A stretch of DNA of 45,859 nt, taken from the NCBI GenBank assembly GCA_028689735.1, contig JAQVCP010000018.1:1-45859 (forward strand), written 5' to 3'. Within the stretch, counting starts at the first letter, position 1. Every line of letters begins with the position of its first letter. This stretch comes from Hespellia sp. GTDB lineage: Bacteria; Bacillota; Clostridia; Lachnospirales; Lachnospiraceae. The notes below the pieces were generated by a model. It saw only the letters and a program-made list of their open reading frames with translations. It was not told the origin of the DNA and did not search any database. The position numbers and the translations under genes are program-made. Of the stretch, positions 15,065 through 22,814 are shown in pieces.

Positions 15065-16046
15065 TAAGAAGAAAATTATAATTGGAATTTTAATCACAGC
15101 AGCAGCTATTGTGCTGATTGGAATTATCGGACATCTGGTATATCAGAAAAATCAGAAGACAATGGTCACAGCTTCATCTGACGCACAGCCTGAATCAGAC
15201 GAACTGGATAACAGCACTGTGATCTATAATGGACAGACATATAAGCTGAGGCGAGATATTAAAACCGTCCTTTTTATGGGGGTGGATAAAAAAAATCAGG
15301 AGATGCTGGAAGAGCGTCCGGTCAATGGTGGTCAGTCAGATTGCATGATTTTGCTGGTTATGGACACGAAGAATAAGACGACGAAGATGATCCAGATATC
15401 TAGGGAGACTATGGTGGATATTTCTCTATATAATGAGGACGGAGACTTTGCGGGTACACAGAATGCACAGATTTGTCTGCAATATGCTTACGGTGATGGC
15501 AAGACAAGAAGCTGCTGGCTGACAAAACAAGTGGTCTCTTCTTTGTTTTATAATATAGCAATCAATAATTGCATCGCACTGAATGTGGAAGGTCTTTCTG
15601 TTCTGACTACGGCCATAGGAGGAGTAAATATTATGATCCCTCAGGATTATACGGTCATTGATCCGAGTTTTACAGCGGGAGCACAGCTTAATTTGCAGGG
15701 GGATCAGGCTTTGAAGTATGTGCAGTACCGCGATACAAGTGTGTCCGGCAGCAACAATGACCGAATGGAACGTCAGATGCAGTTTTTGACAGCTCTTGCC
15801 AGTCAGATGAAAGAGAAGGCAGGAGACAACAACTGGTATACGAATATGATGGATATTGCGAATCCCTATATGGTAACAGATGCGGATGCAGAAACGATTC
15901 AGCAACTGTCAAGCTATTCACTGGAAACAGAGATACTAAAAGTACCAGGAGAATCTGTGGCAGGTGCAGAGCATGATGAGTATCACGTAGATGTGGATGG
16001 ATTATATCAGATGGTTCTGGATGTCTTTTATGAAGTGAAAGAATGA
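15057..16046 (+). CDS. LytR-CpsA-Psr (LCP) family glycopolymer ligase
   Basis: LCP enzymes transfer lipid-linked anionic or capsular glycopolymers to peptidoglycan outside the membrane. The 329-residue protein has an N-terminal membrane helix (residues ~5-26) and the LCP domain. Conserved parts are TVLFMGVDKKN, GGQSDCMILLVMD with the metal-binding Asp, MIQISRETMV with the conserved Arg, and, near 230, YVQYRDTSVSGSNNDRMERQ, which carries the conserved Arg-Asp/Asp-Arg pairs. Its start overlaps the sortase gene, so the two are co-translated. Pairing with a sortase and a downstream CpsCBD set suggests capsule or wall-polymer attachment. Confidence 0.92.
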   Translation: MNNKKKIIIGILITAAAIVLIGIIGHLVYQKNQKTMVTASSDAQPESDELDNSTVIYNGQTYKLRRDIKTVLFMGVDKKNQEMLEERPVNGGQSDCMILLVMDTKNKTTKMIQISRETMVDISLYNEDGDFAGTQNAQICLQYAYGDGKTRSCWLTKQVVSSLFYNIAINNCIALNVEGLSVLTTAIGGVNIMIPQDYTVIDPSFTAGAQLNLQGDQALKYVQYRDTSVSGSNNDRMERQMQFLTALASQMKEKAGDNNWYTNMMDIANPYMVTDADAETIQQLSSYSLETEILKVPGESVAGAEHDEYHVDVDGLYQMVLDVFYEVKE

Positions 16047-16203
16047 AAAGAGGAAGTTTTCAGGCTGTTTTTGTGCTTTTTTTCACCAATAATGTGTTTT
16101 TGATTTACAAGCTAAAGAAATGTTGTTATCATATATAATGATTGACTATATATTTTTTTAGAAAAAGTTAATCTTACACTATTTGAGAAAGGAGGAGAGA
16201 CCA

Positions 16204-16845
16204 ATGAAATCTAGATTATTTAAGAACGTTGTAGGTGCAGTTGCAGTGATGTCACTTGTATTCACAACAGGAGCCATTGCTTTTGCGGCAGATAGTCCGG
16301 TTGCAGAGATTCCGGCGGAAGTGGTAGAAATTAGGCCGATTACAGACACTGCTACAGTAACGATTGGTGGTCAGGAGAAAAACGTTAAGGTAGAAGTAGA
16401 TACGACAGAACAGAAGGCACCAAATGTCAAGGAAGCAGAGGATGCACTTGCGGCAGCAGGTCAGAATGTAACAATTGATGAGAATACAAAGCTTGTTGCA
16501 ATTAAAGACGTAGTATTACGCGATCAGACAACTGGAGAGATACTTGAAAGTGGACCGTTAGATACACCGTTACCTATTCAGTTCGAGATTGAAGGCGTAA
16601 AGGTTGGAGATACAGTTATTGTATTGAACTACTACGATGGCGCATGGCATTATGTAAAAGCAGAAGTTACAGCAGACGGAGTGGTTACGGCTACATTTGA
16701 CCATCTTTCACCAGTTGCTTTCATCGTCAAGAAGGCTACGGGGGAGACAACACCTACTGATGTGACGGACACAAAGACAGAGGATAAGGCATCCGCTGAT
16801 ACTCAGAAAGTCACAACAAAGACATCTCCTAAGACAGGAGAGTAA
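16204..16845 (+). CDS. Secreted protein ending in an SPKTGE sortase-like motif, no membrane anchor
   Basis: The 213-residue protein starts at 16204, directly after AAAGGAGGAGA; the frame-extended TTG upstream overlaps that site and is rejected. A signal peptide is clear: basic MKSRLFK, hydrophobic core, and likely cleavage after AFA (about residue 26). The mature part is beta-rich (VTIGGQEKNVKVEV, GVKVGDTVIVLNYYDGAWH, FDHLSPVAFIVK) and ends in a Thr/Lys/Asp linker and SPKTGE, then a stop. Typical sorting signals continue with a hydrophobic helix and a basic tail. Here there is none in any frame. Either the anchor was lost, or sorting works without it. I do not recognise the fold family beyond Ig-like secreted proteins of Lachnospiraceae. 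Confidence 0.75.
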   Translation: MKSRLFKNVVGAVAVMSLVFTTGAIAFAADSPVAEIPAEVVEIRPITDTATVTIGGQEKNVKVEVDTTEQKAPNVKEAEDALAAAGQNVTIDENTKLVAIKDVVLRDQTTGEILESGPLDTPLPIQFEIEGVKVGDTVIVLNYYDGAWHYVKAEVTADGVVTATFDHLSPVAFIVKKATGETTPTDVTDTKTEDKASADTQKVTTKTSPKTGE

Positions 16846-16893
16846 TCAGAGTCGTGAGCTGTTATGCAGTGGTGGATTTTTTAAAGAAGGATT

Positions 16894-16942
16894 ATGCTTT
16901 CTGCCTCGGACAGTTTCTACCGCCCGAGGCAGAAAGCATTTT
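16894..16942 (+). terminator. Strong hairpin terminator after the SPKTGE gene
   Basis: A perfect 16-bp stem (ATGCTTTCTGCCTCGG with its complement) closes a 14-base loop and is followed by four T residues. It separates the surface-protein genes from the CpsCBD operon. The remainder of 16943-17139 holds the cpsC promoter and no other gene. Confidence 0.85.
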
Positions 16943-17023
16943 GAATAATAGAGAGAGTTTTAACCCATATCAATGATTATGATTACAATTATGGTATAGC
17001 GCGGTTGTTTTATAATGTGATTG

Positions 17024-17052
17024 TTGAACTTTGTATGCTCATATGATAAAAT
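17024..17052 (+). promoter_or_regulatory. Promoter of the cpsC-cpsB-cpsD operon
   Basis: TTGAAC and TAAAAT are separated by 17 bases. Transcription would start near 17059, so GTG 17056 cannot be the cpsC start; the ATG at 17140 with AGAGGAAAG fits better. Confidence 0.6.
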
Positions 17053-17139
17053 ATAGTGCATTCAAGAATGAAAAAGCGAATTTTCAAAGGATTTGTAGAG
17101 GATTTGATAGATACGAATAGAAAAGAGGAAAGAAAACCA

Positions 17140-17856
17140 ATGAATGGACAGGTAAAAGATGAAGAGATGGAGATTGATTTGCTGGAATTGTTCCATGTGT
17201 TATGGCGGAAGATTGTAGTTATAGTCTTTTGCTTTATACTGGGTGTGGTTCTTGCGGGTGTTGGAACAAAGTTGTTGATTACACCACAGTATTCAGCGAC
17301 ATCTACGATATACATATTATCCAAGACAACGAGTCTGACTTCTATGGCAGATATTCAGCTTGGAGCAGCACTTACCGGAGATTTTAAGAGTCTTGCAACC
17401 ACACGTACTGTCGTAGAAGAAGTAATTGATCAGCTTAATTTGGATACCACATATGGAGCGCTGGTGTCAACAATCACGGTAGAGAATCCAGCGGATACTC
17501 ATTTTCTTAAGACGACTGTCAAGAATCCAGACCCAAAGCTTGCGATGGAGATTTCCAATGCAATGTCTAGTGTAATTGCGGACAAGGTTGCAGAAATCAT
17601 GGCGACAGATAAGCCAACCACCGTAGAAAAAGCAATAGAAGCAACATCCCCAGTCAGTCCGAATGTCCAGAAAAATGCACTTCTTGGCGGTGTTCTACTG
17701 GCATTTTTGTCCATAGCAGTGATTCTGCTTCGTTACTTTATGGATGATACGATTAAGAATGAAGATGATGTCGAGAAGTATCTTGGTTTGAATACACTTG
17801 CGGCAATTCCATTCGAGAAAATTCGTAGCAGGGAACAGAAGAGAAAAAGAGCATAG
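17140..17856 (+). CDS. Wzz/CpsC-type polysaccharide co-polymerase, BY-kinase activator
   Basis: This 238-residue membrane protein starts MNGQVKDEEMEIDLLELFHV and has the chain-length-determinant fold: an N-terminal membrane helix (residues ~25-45), an extracytoplasmic domain (YSATSTIYILSKTTSLTS, LATTRTVVEEVIDQLNLD, NPDPKLAMEISN), and a second helix near 178-200. A conserved SPVSPN motif lies before TM2. A basic cytoplasmic tail (REQKRKRA) follows. CpsC/YveK-type proteins activate the partner tyrosine kinase, encoded two genes on, and control capsule or exopolysaccharide length. The start is chosen for its ribosome binding site. It heads a tight three-gene operon. Confidence 0.88.
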   Translation: MNGQVKDEEMEIDLLELFHVLWRKIVVIVFCFILGVVLAGVGTKLLITPQYSATSTIYILSKTTSLTSMADIQLGAALTGDFKSLATTRTVVEEVIDQLNLDTTYGALVSTITVENPADTHFLKTTVKNPDPKLAMEISNAMSSVIADKVAEIMATDKPTTVEKAIEATSPVSPNVQKNALLGGVLLAFLSIAVILLRYFMDDTIKNEDDVEKYLGLNTLAAIPFEKIRSREQKRKRA

Positions 17857-17874
17857 CACAGAAGAAGGGATAAT

Positions 17875-18594
17875 ATGATTGGAATTGTAGACATGCACTG
17901 CCACATATTGCCCGGTCTGGATGATGGGGCGAAGAATTGGAACGTTGCATGGAAGATGATTCAGCGGGAATATGACCAGGGCGTGCGAAGGATTATTTTT
18001 ACGCCGCATTACAGGGAACGGTACTTTGAGGTAGACCAGCGGGACGCAGTCAGGCAATACAACCAGATGCGTTCCCTGCTTGCCCGTATGAACATGAAGC
18101 TTCGGGTTCATCTTGGATGTGAGTGCCATAGCCACGACAGGATGGTAGAGCATCTGCAAAGCGGAGAGTGCCTTACGATGGCACAAAGTAAGTATGTATT
18201 GATTGAGTTTTCCAGCGCGCATAATTTTCCGAAGATAAGAAATCGAATTTATGAGCTGGTGAAGTCAGATTACAAGCCAATCATAGCACATATAGAGCGT
18301 TATCCTTGCATAGTGGAAGATATTGAAAAAGTGAAGGAATTGATAGAACTTGGGGCATATATTCAGGTGAATGCGGACAGCCTGTTAGGTCTGGAAAGCA
18401 ATCGTATAAAAAAGTTCTGCAGGCAGCTGATGAAGGCAGATTGGATTCATTTTATCGGGTCTGATACCCATGACTGCGTGGATAGGATTTCCAATATTGG
18501 AAAATGTGCCAAGATGGTGGAACATAAGATGGGAGTATCTTATGCAACCAGGATATTTTATGATAATCCAATGAAAATAGTCAGAAAAGAGTAG
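17875..18594 (+). CDS. CpsB/YwqE-type PHP-family protein-tyrosine phosphatase
   Basis: This 239-residue PHP-fold phosphatase starts MIGIVDMHCHILPGLDDGA, with the metal-binding DxHxH motif typical of CpsB/CapC/YwqE. Further metal-binding residues are in FTPHYRERY, a Glu/His cluster near the middle (CECHSHDRM), IAHIERYPC and GSDTHD near residue 203. The enzyme removes phosphate from the BY-kinase tyrosine cluster. It lies between cpsC and the kinase, 18 and 9 bases from its neighbours. Length is normal and all motifs are present. One nearby start with GAAGGGATAAT is used. Confidence 0.92.
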   Translation: MIGIVDMHCHILPGLDDGAKNWNVAWKMIQREYDQGVRRIIFTPHYRERYFEVDQRDAVRQYNQMRSLLARMNMKLRVHLGCECHSHDRMVEHLQSGECLTMAQSKYVLIEFSSAHNFPKIRNRIYELVKSDYKPIIAHIERYPCIVEDIEKVKELIELGAYIQVNADSLLGLESNRIKKFCRQLMKADWIHFIGSDTHDCVDRISNIGKCAKMVEHKMGVSYATRIFYDNPMKIVRKE

Positions 18595-18603
18595 GAGTGT
18601 ACC

Positions 18604-19314
18604 ATGAATCGTATATGTTTTAGAGAGAGAAGTTTGCCATATGAGATTGAGGAAGAGATCAAGACTCTTAGAACCAATATCCAGTTCTGCGGTGATGATA
18701 AGCGGGTGATTTTGATAACCAGCTGCATTTCAGGGGAAGGAAAGTCAACGAATGCACTTCGACTTGCCAAGTCGCTCACTGAATTGAACAAGAAAGTCGT
18801 ATTGGTAGATTGCGATTTGAGAAAATCGGTCCTTGTCAACCAGATTGAAAGCGGTCAGGTTGATAAAGGACTGACGCATTTCCTGTCAGGTCAATGTCAA
18901 TTCAGCGATGTGCTTTATGCGACAAATGTACCAAAGCTTGCAACAGTCTTTGCTGGTGTGGTACCTCCGAATCCCACAGAACTCCTGTCTGGAAAAGCAT
19001 TTTCCAAGATGATTGAAACCTTGAGAGAGGCGTTTGATTATGTGATTGTAGACTGTGCACCGATTGGAATGGTGGTTGATGCTGCTATTGTGGCGAAAAA
19101 CTGTGATGGAGTTATTTTACTGATAGAATCGGGAACTATTCGCAGAAAGTTTGCCGAGGATTGCATAAACAGCCTCAAGAAGAGCGAGATTCCAATTCTA
19201 GGGACGGTTCTTACCAAGGTGGATCGTAAGAAAGATGGCAAGTATTACGGCAAGTATTATGGAAAATATTATAGAAAACGATATGAAAGTTACTATAAAA
19301 AAGACGAAAAATAA
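18604..19314 (+). CDS. CpsD/YwqD-type bacterial tyrosine kinase (BY-kinase)
   Basis: This 236-residue cytoplasmic P-loop kinase autophosphorylates on C-terminal tyrosines and controls capsule or EPS export with CpsC. Motifs: EEIKTLRTNIQF near the N-terminus (oligomerisation), Walker A SCISGEGKST near residues 41-50, Walker A' VVLVDCDLRKS near 65-75, and Walker B FDYVIVDCAP near 143-152. The C-terminus is a striking tyrosine cluster with repeats of YYGK and at least nine Tyr in the last 25 residues. GGAGTG precedes the ATG. No glycosyltransferase, Wzx or Wzy gene follows, so the operon seems to be a free-standing phospho-regulatory module. Confidence 0.93.
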   Translation: MNRICFRERSLPYEIEEEIKTLRTNIQFCGDDKRVILITSCISGEGKSTNALRLAKSLTELNKKVVLVDCDLRKSVLVNQIESGQVDKGLTHFLSGQCQFSDVLYATNVPKLATVFAGVVPPNPTELLSGKAFSKMIETLREAFDYVIVDCAPIGMVVDAAIVAKNCDGVILLIESGTIRRKFAEDCINSLKKSEIPILGTVLTKVDRKKDGKYYGKYYGKYYRKRYESYYKKDEK

Positions 19315-19325
19315 AATGTTACAAG

Positions 19326-19375
19326 TAAAACACTGTAAAATATGTCACATAGAATTGACTATTTACGGTGTTTTA
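19326..19375. promoter_or_regulatory. Inverted repeat between cpsD and tig
   Basis: TAAAACACTGTAAA and TTTACGGTGTTTTA are inverted repeats (13 of 14 pairs plus one G-T) with 22 bases between them. The right arm lies in the spacer of the tig promoter. It could end cpsD transcription as a weak terminator or bind a regulator at tig; no T-run favours the second. Confidence 0.5.
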
Positions 19376-19384
19376 TGCTATACT
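19355..19384 (+). promoter_or_regulatory. tig promoter
   Basis: TTGACT, an 18-base spacer and TATACT preceded by TGC (extended -10) lie 125 bases before tig. The leader carries AAGGAGG just before the start codon. No CIRCE or clear CtsR operator is seen. Confidence 0.7.
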
Positions 19385-19508
19385 GCTTTAATGACTGCAA
19401 ATGTATGATTTAACAAGGCTTTGCAAGGGTCTGGAGGATTTTTTTAGACACCGGACTTCTATAATAAGATAATAAAAAAGCACATAATTTCAAGGAGGAA
19501 ATAAGAAA

Positions 19509-20795
19509 ATGAGTTTACAGGTGGAAAAATTAGAACACAATATGGCGAAACTTACAATTGAAGTTTCAGCAGAGGAAGTAGAGAAAGCACTTCAGGCAGC
19601 ATACTTAAAACAGCGTACAAATCTCAGTGTTCCAGGATTTCGTAAGGGGAAAGTACCTCGCCAGATGATCGAGAAGATGTACGGACCAGAAGTATTCTAT
19701 GATGAAGCGGCGAACAGCATGATTCCGACAGCTTATTCTGCAGCATATGATGAGTGTGAGGAAGAGATTTCTTCTCAGCCTAAGATTGACATTGTAGAGT
19801 TAGAGAAGGGTAAGCCTTTCATTTTTACCGCAGAAGTAGCGCTGAAGCCGGAAGTAACTCTTGGCGAATATAAGGGACTGAAGGTTGACAAGACTTCTAA
19901 TCGTGTGACACAGAAGGAAGTTGACGAAGAGATTTCCAAAGAAGCAGAGAAGAATGCAAGAACAATCGAAGTGACTGACCGTGCAGTAGCAGACAAGGAT
20001 GAAGTCACATTAGACTTCGAGGGATCTGTTGATGGAGTTCCATTTGAAGGTGGAAAAGGCGAGGACTATCCACTGACTATCGGCTCCGGGGCATTTATTC
20101 CAGGATTTGAGGAGCAGCTGATTGGGGCTGAGATCGACAAAGAGCTGGAAGTAAAGGTGACATTCCCAGAGGAATATCAGGCGGAGGAATTAGCAGGTAA
20201 GGAAGCAGTATTTAAGTGTACTGTTCACAGCATCAAAGCAAAAGAACTTCCAGAGATTGATGATGAATTTGCATCAGAGGTATCTGAATTTGATACATTA
20301 GAGGATTACAGAGCTGATATCAAGAAGCAGATCAAAGAGCGCAAGGATACAGAGAATAAGAATAAGAAGGAAGATCAGGCAGTGAATGCTGCAATTGAGA
20401 ATGCTTCTATGGATATTCCAGAGCCTATGATTGATACGCAGGCTAGACAGTTAGCTGATGATTTCGCACAGCGTATCCAGCAACAGGGACTGACTCTGGA
20501 GCAGTACTTCCAATTTACAGGACTCACCGCTGAGAAGATGATGGAAGAGCTTCGCCCACAGGCTGTAAAGCGTATCCAGACAAGATTAGTTCTTGAGGCT
20601 GTTGCCAAGGCTGAGAACATTGAGGTATCTGATGAGAGAATCGATGAAGAATTAGCGAAGATGGCAGAAGCTTACAAGATGGAAGTTGAAAAATTAAAAG
20701 AATTTATGGGAGAGAACGAGAAACAGCAGATGAAAGATGACATCGCTGTTCAGGAAGCAGTGACTCTCTTAGTCGATAACGCTGTAGAAGCGTAG
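19509..20795 (+). CDS. tig: Trigger factor, ribosome-associated chaperone/peptidyl-prolyl isomerase
   Basis: Trigger factor binds at the ribosomal exit tunnel and shields nascent chains. The 428-residue product has the N-terminal ribosome-binding domain with the signature VPGFRKGKVPRQMIEKMYG near residues 42-60. The FKBP-type isomerase domain follows (VTLDFEGSVDGVPFEGG, GSGAFIPGFEEQLIG). The helical C-terminal chaperone domain completes it (YFQFTGLTAEKMMEELRPQ). Length matches the family. AAGGAGGAAATAAGAAA gives an ideal start. It opens the tig-clpP-clpX-lon protein quality-control cluster. Confidence 0.97.
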   Translation: MSLQVEKLEHNMAKLTIEVSAEEVEKALQAAYLKQRTNLSVPGFRKGKVPRQMIEKMYGPEVFYDEAANSMIPTAYSAAYDECEEEISSQPKIDIVELEKGKPFIFTAEVALKPEVTLGEYKGLKVDKTSNRVTQKEVDEEISKEAEKNARTIEVTDRAVADKDEVTLDFEGSVDGVPFEGGKGEDYPLTIGSGAFIPGFEEQLIGAEIDKELEVKVTFPEEYQAEELAGKEAVFKCTVHSIKAKELPEIDDEFASEVSEFDTLEDYRADIKKQIKERKDTENKNKKEDQAVNAAIENASMDIPEPMIDTQARQLADDFAQRIQQQGLTLEQYFQFTGLTAEKMMEELRPQAVKRIQTRLVLEAVAKAENIEVSDERIDEELAKMAEAYKMEVEKLKEFMGENEKQQMKDDIAVQEAVTLLVDNAVEA

Positions 20796-20851
20796 GTGAT
20801 ACGTCGGTGTAATGCGGCGTATAGTTGAATCAAGAAAGTGAGGAATTTGAT

Positions 20852-21433
20852 ATGCCTTTAGTACCTTATGTCATTGAGCAAACAAGCCGTGGAGAGCGTT
20901 CTTACGACATTTACTCAAGATTATTAAAAGAGAGAATTATATTTTTAGGAGAGCAGGTTACAGATGAGTCTGCCAGTGTCATTGTTGCACAGTTACTTTT
21001 TCTGGAAGCTGAGGATCCGGACAAAGATATTCATCTTTACATCAACAGTCCAGGTGGTTCTGTGACAGCCGGTATGGCTATCTATGATACAATGAAATAC
21101 ATCAAGTGTGATGTGTCAACAATTTGTCTTGGCATGGCAGCAAGTATGGGTGCGTTCCTGCTGTCTTCCGGAACGAAGGGCAAGCGTTTTGCACTTCCGA
21201 ATGCTGAGGTAATGATCCACCAGCCATCCGGTGGTGCGCAGGGTCAGGCAACAGAGATTCAGATTGTTGCAGAGCAGATTCTTAGAACGCGTCAGAAGTT
21301 GAATGAGATTTTAGCTGCGAATACCGGACAGAGTCTGGAAGTTATTCAGGTTGATACAGAGCGCGACAATTATATGACAGCTGATGAAGCAAAGGCATAT
21401 GGTTTGGTTGACGAGGTAATTGCAAGCCACTAA
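20852..21433 (+). CDS. clpP: ATP-dependent Clp protease proteolytic subunit
   Basis: ClpP forms the 14-mer serine protease barrel that degrades substrates unfolded by ClpX. The 193-residue product starts [20 protein letters not shown], so ATG 20852 is used and not the upstream in-frame TTG. Ser98 lies in [11 protein letters not shown], His123 in VMIHQPSGG and the triad Asp in VDTERD. The oligomerisation motif [16 protein letters not shown] is present. It lies 56 bases after tig and 34 bases before clpX, and is likely co-transcribed with both. Confidence 0.97.
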   Translation: MPLVPYVIEQTSRGERSYDIYSRLLKERIIFLGEQVTDESASVIVAQLLFLEAEDPDKDIHLYINSPGGSVTAGMAIYDTMKYIKCDVSTICLGMAASMGAFLLSSGTKGKRFALPNAEVMIHQPSGGAQGQATEIQIVAEQILRTRQKLNEILAANTGQSLEVIQVDTERDNYMTADEAKAYGLVDEVIASH

Positions 21434-21467
21434 TTGGCCTGCATTACTGTAAGAGGTGGAGAGAAAT

Positions 21468-22745
21468 ATGGCAATAAAAGGAAATGATGATACAATCAGA
21501 TGCTCCTTCTGCAACAAAGCACAGGGACAGGTAAAGAAACTGATTGCCGGACCCAACGGTGCCTACATCTGTGATGAATGTGTGGATGTGTGTGCAGAGA
21601 TTATTGAAGAAGAGATTGGTTTGGAAGAGCCGGACGGAGAGTTCAGTGAGATTAACCTGCTGAAGCCGGAAGAGATGAAGGCATTTCTTGATGAGTATGT
21701 CATCGGGCAAGAAGAGGCGAAGAAGGTTCTTTCCGTAGCGGTTTACAATCATTACAAAAGAATTATGGCAGGTCAGCAGGATCTTGGAGTAGAGTTGCAG
21801 AAGAGCAATATTCTTATGCTTGGGCCTACAGGGTGCGGTAAGACTCTTTTGGCACAGACTCTTGCCAGAGTACTGAATGTACCGTTTGCAATTGCAGATG
21901 CTACAGCATTGACTGAGGCCGGTTATGTTGGCGAGGATGTGGAGAATATTCTACTGAAGATCATCCAGGCAGCAGACGGTGATATTGAGCGGGCTGAGCA
22001 TGGAATCATTTATATTGACGAGATTGACAAGATTACCAGAAAGTCTGAGAATCCTTCGATTACTCGTGATGTATCCGGGGAAGGCGTACAGCAGGCATTG
22101 CTTAAGATTGTTGAGGGAACTGTTGCTTCCGTTCCGCCACAGGGAGGAAGAAAGCATCCTCATCAGGAGCTGATTCAGATTGATACCACGAACATCCTGT
22201 TTATCTGCGGGGGTGCATTTGAAGGAATTGACAAGATTATTGAGACCAGACTGGATACGAAATCCATTGGTTTTAATGCGGAGATTGCCTCCAAGCATGA
22301 ACGTGATATGGGAGTGCTGCTTCGTCAGGTGCTTCCCCAGGATTTAGTGAAGTTTGGACTGATTCCAGAGTTAGTAGGTCGTGTGCCGGTTACGGTGTCA
22401 CTCGATCTTTTGGATGAAGAGGCATTGATCCGAATCCTGACAGAGCCCAAGAGCGCAATTGTGAAGCAGTACCAGAAGCTTCTTGAGCTGGATGGAGTTG
22501 AGTTAGAATTTGATAAGGAGGCGCTGGAAGCGATTGCGAAGACGTCTCTTGCAAGAAAGACTGGAGCTAGAGGTCTTCGGGCAATTATGGAGAATATCAT
22601 GATGGATACGATGTACAAGGTTCCATCAGATGATACTATCAAGGCCTGCAGAATTACGAAGGCAGCAGTAGAGGGAACTGGAGAACCTTTCTACGAGGTT
22701 GACGGTGAAGAGAGAAAAGGCTTTCTGACATCAGAGAGTGCATAA
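21468..22745 (+). CDS. clpX: ATP-dependent Clp protease ATP-binding subunit ClpX
   Basis: ClpX is the AAA+ unfoldase that feeds ClpP. The 425-residue protein starts at ATG 21468 (AGAGGTGGAG upstream). It has an N-terminal zinc-binding domain (CSFCNKAQ and CDECVDVC), Walker A GPTGCGKT, Walker [11 protein letters not shown], the [18 protein letters not shown] pore/sensor region, the IGF loop that docks on ClpP (in SIGFNAE), and sensor-2 [10 protein letters not shown]. All expected motifs are intact. A terminator-like hairpin follows the stop codon. Confidence 0.97.
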   Translation: MAIKGNDDTIRCSFCNKAQGQVKKLIAGPNGAYICDECVDVCAEIIEEEIGLEEPDGEFSEINLLKPEEMKAFLDEYVIGQEEAKKVLSVAVYNHYKRIMAGQQDLGVELQKSNILMLGPTGCGKTLLAQTLARVLNVPFAIADATALTEAGYVGEDVENILLKIIQAADGDIERAEHGIIYIDEIDKITRKSENPSITRDVSGEGVQQALLKIVEGTVASVPPQGGRKHPHQELIQIDTTNILFICGGAFEGIDKIIETRLDTKSIGFNAEIASKHERDMGVLLRQVLPQDLVKFGLIPELVGRVPVTVSLDLLDEEALIRILTEPKSAIVKQYQKLLELDGVELEFDKEALEAIAKTSLARKTGARGLRAIMENIMMDTMYKVPSDDTIKACRITKAAVEGTGEPFYEVDGEERKGFLTSESA

Positions 22746-22754
22746 AAAATCAGT

Positions 22755-22795
22755 GGCGGATGCAAGTGTGTGAGTACATTTGCGTCCGTCTTTTT
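22755..22795 (+). terminator. Intrinsic terminator between clpX and lon
   Basis: GGATGCAA and TTGCGTCC (one G-T pair) with an inner TGT/ACA form a stem, followed after GTC by TTTTT. It would end or attenuate the tig-clpP-clpX transcript just before lon. Confidence 0.7.
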
Positions 22796-22814
22796 GAATA
22801 TTGGAGGAAAAGCA

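Noticed and set aside
19320-21470. CIRCE or CtsR operators for the clp genes
   Set aside because: Neither the TTAGCACTC-type inverted repeat nor tandem GGTCAAA heptads are visible upstream of tig, clpP or clpX.
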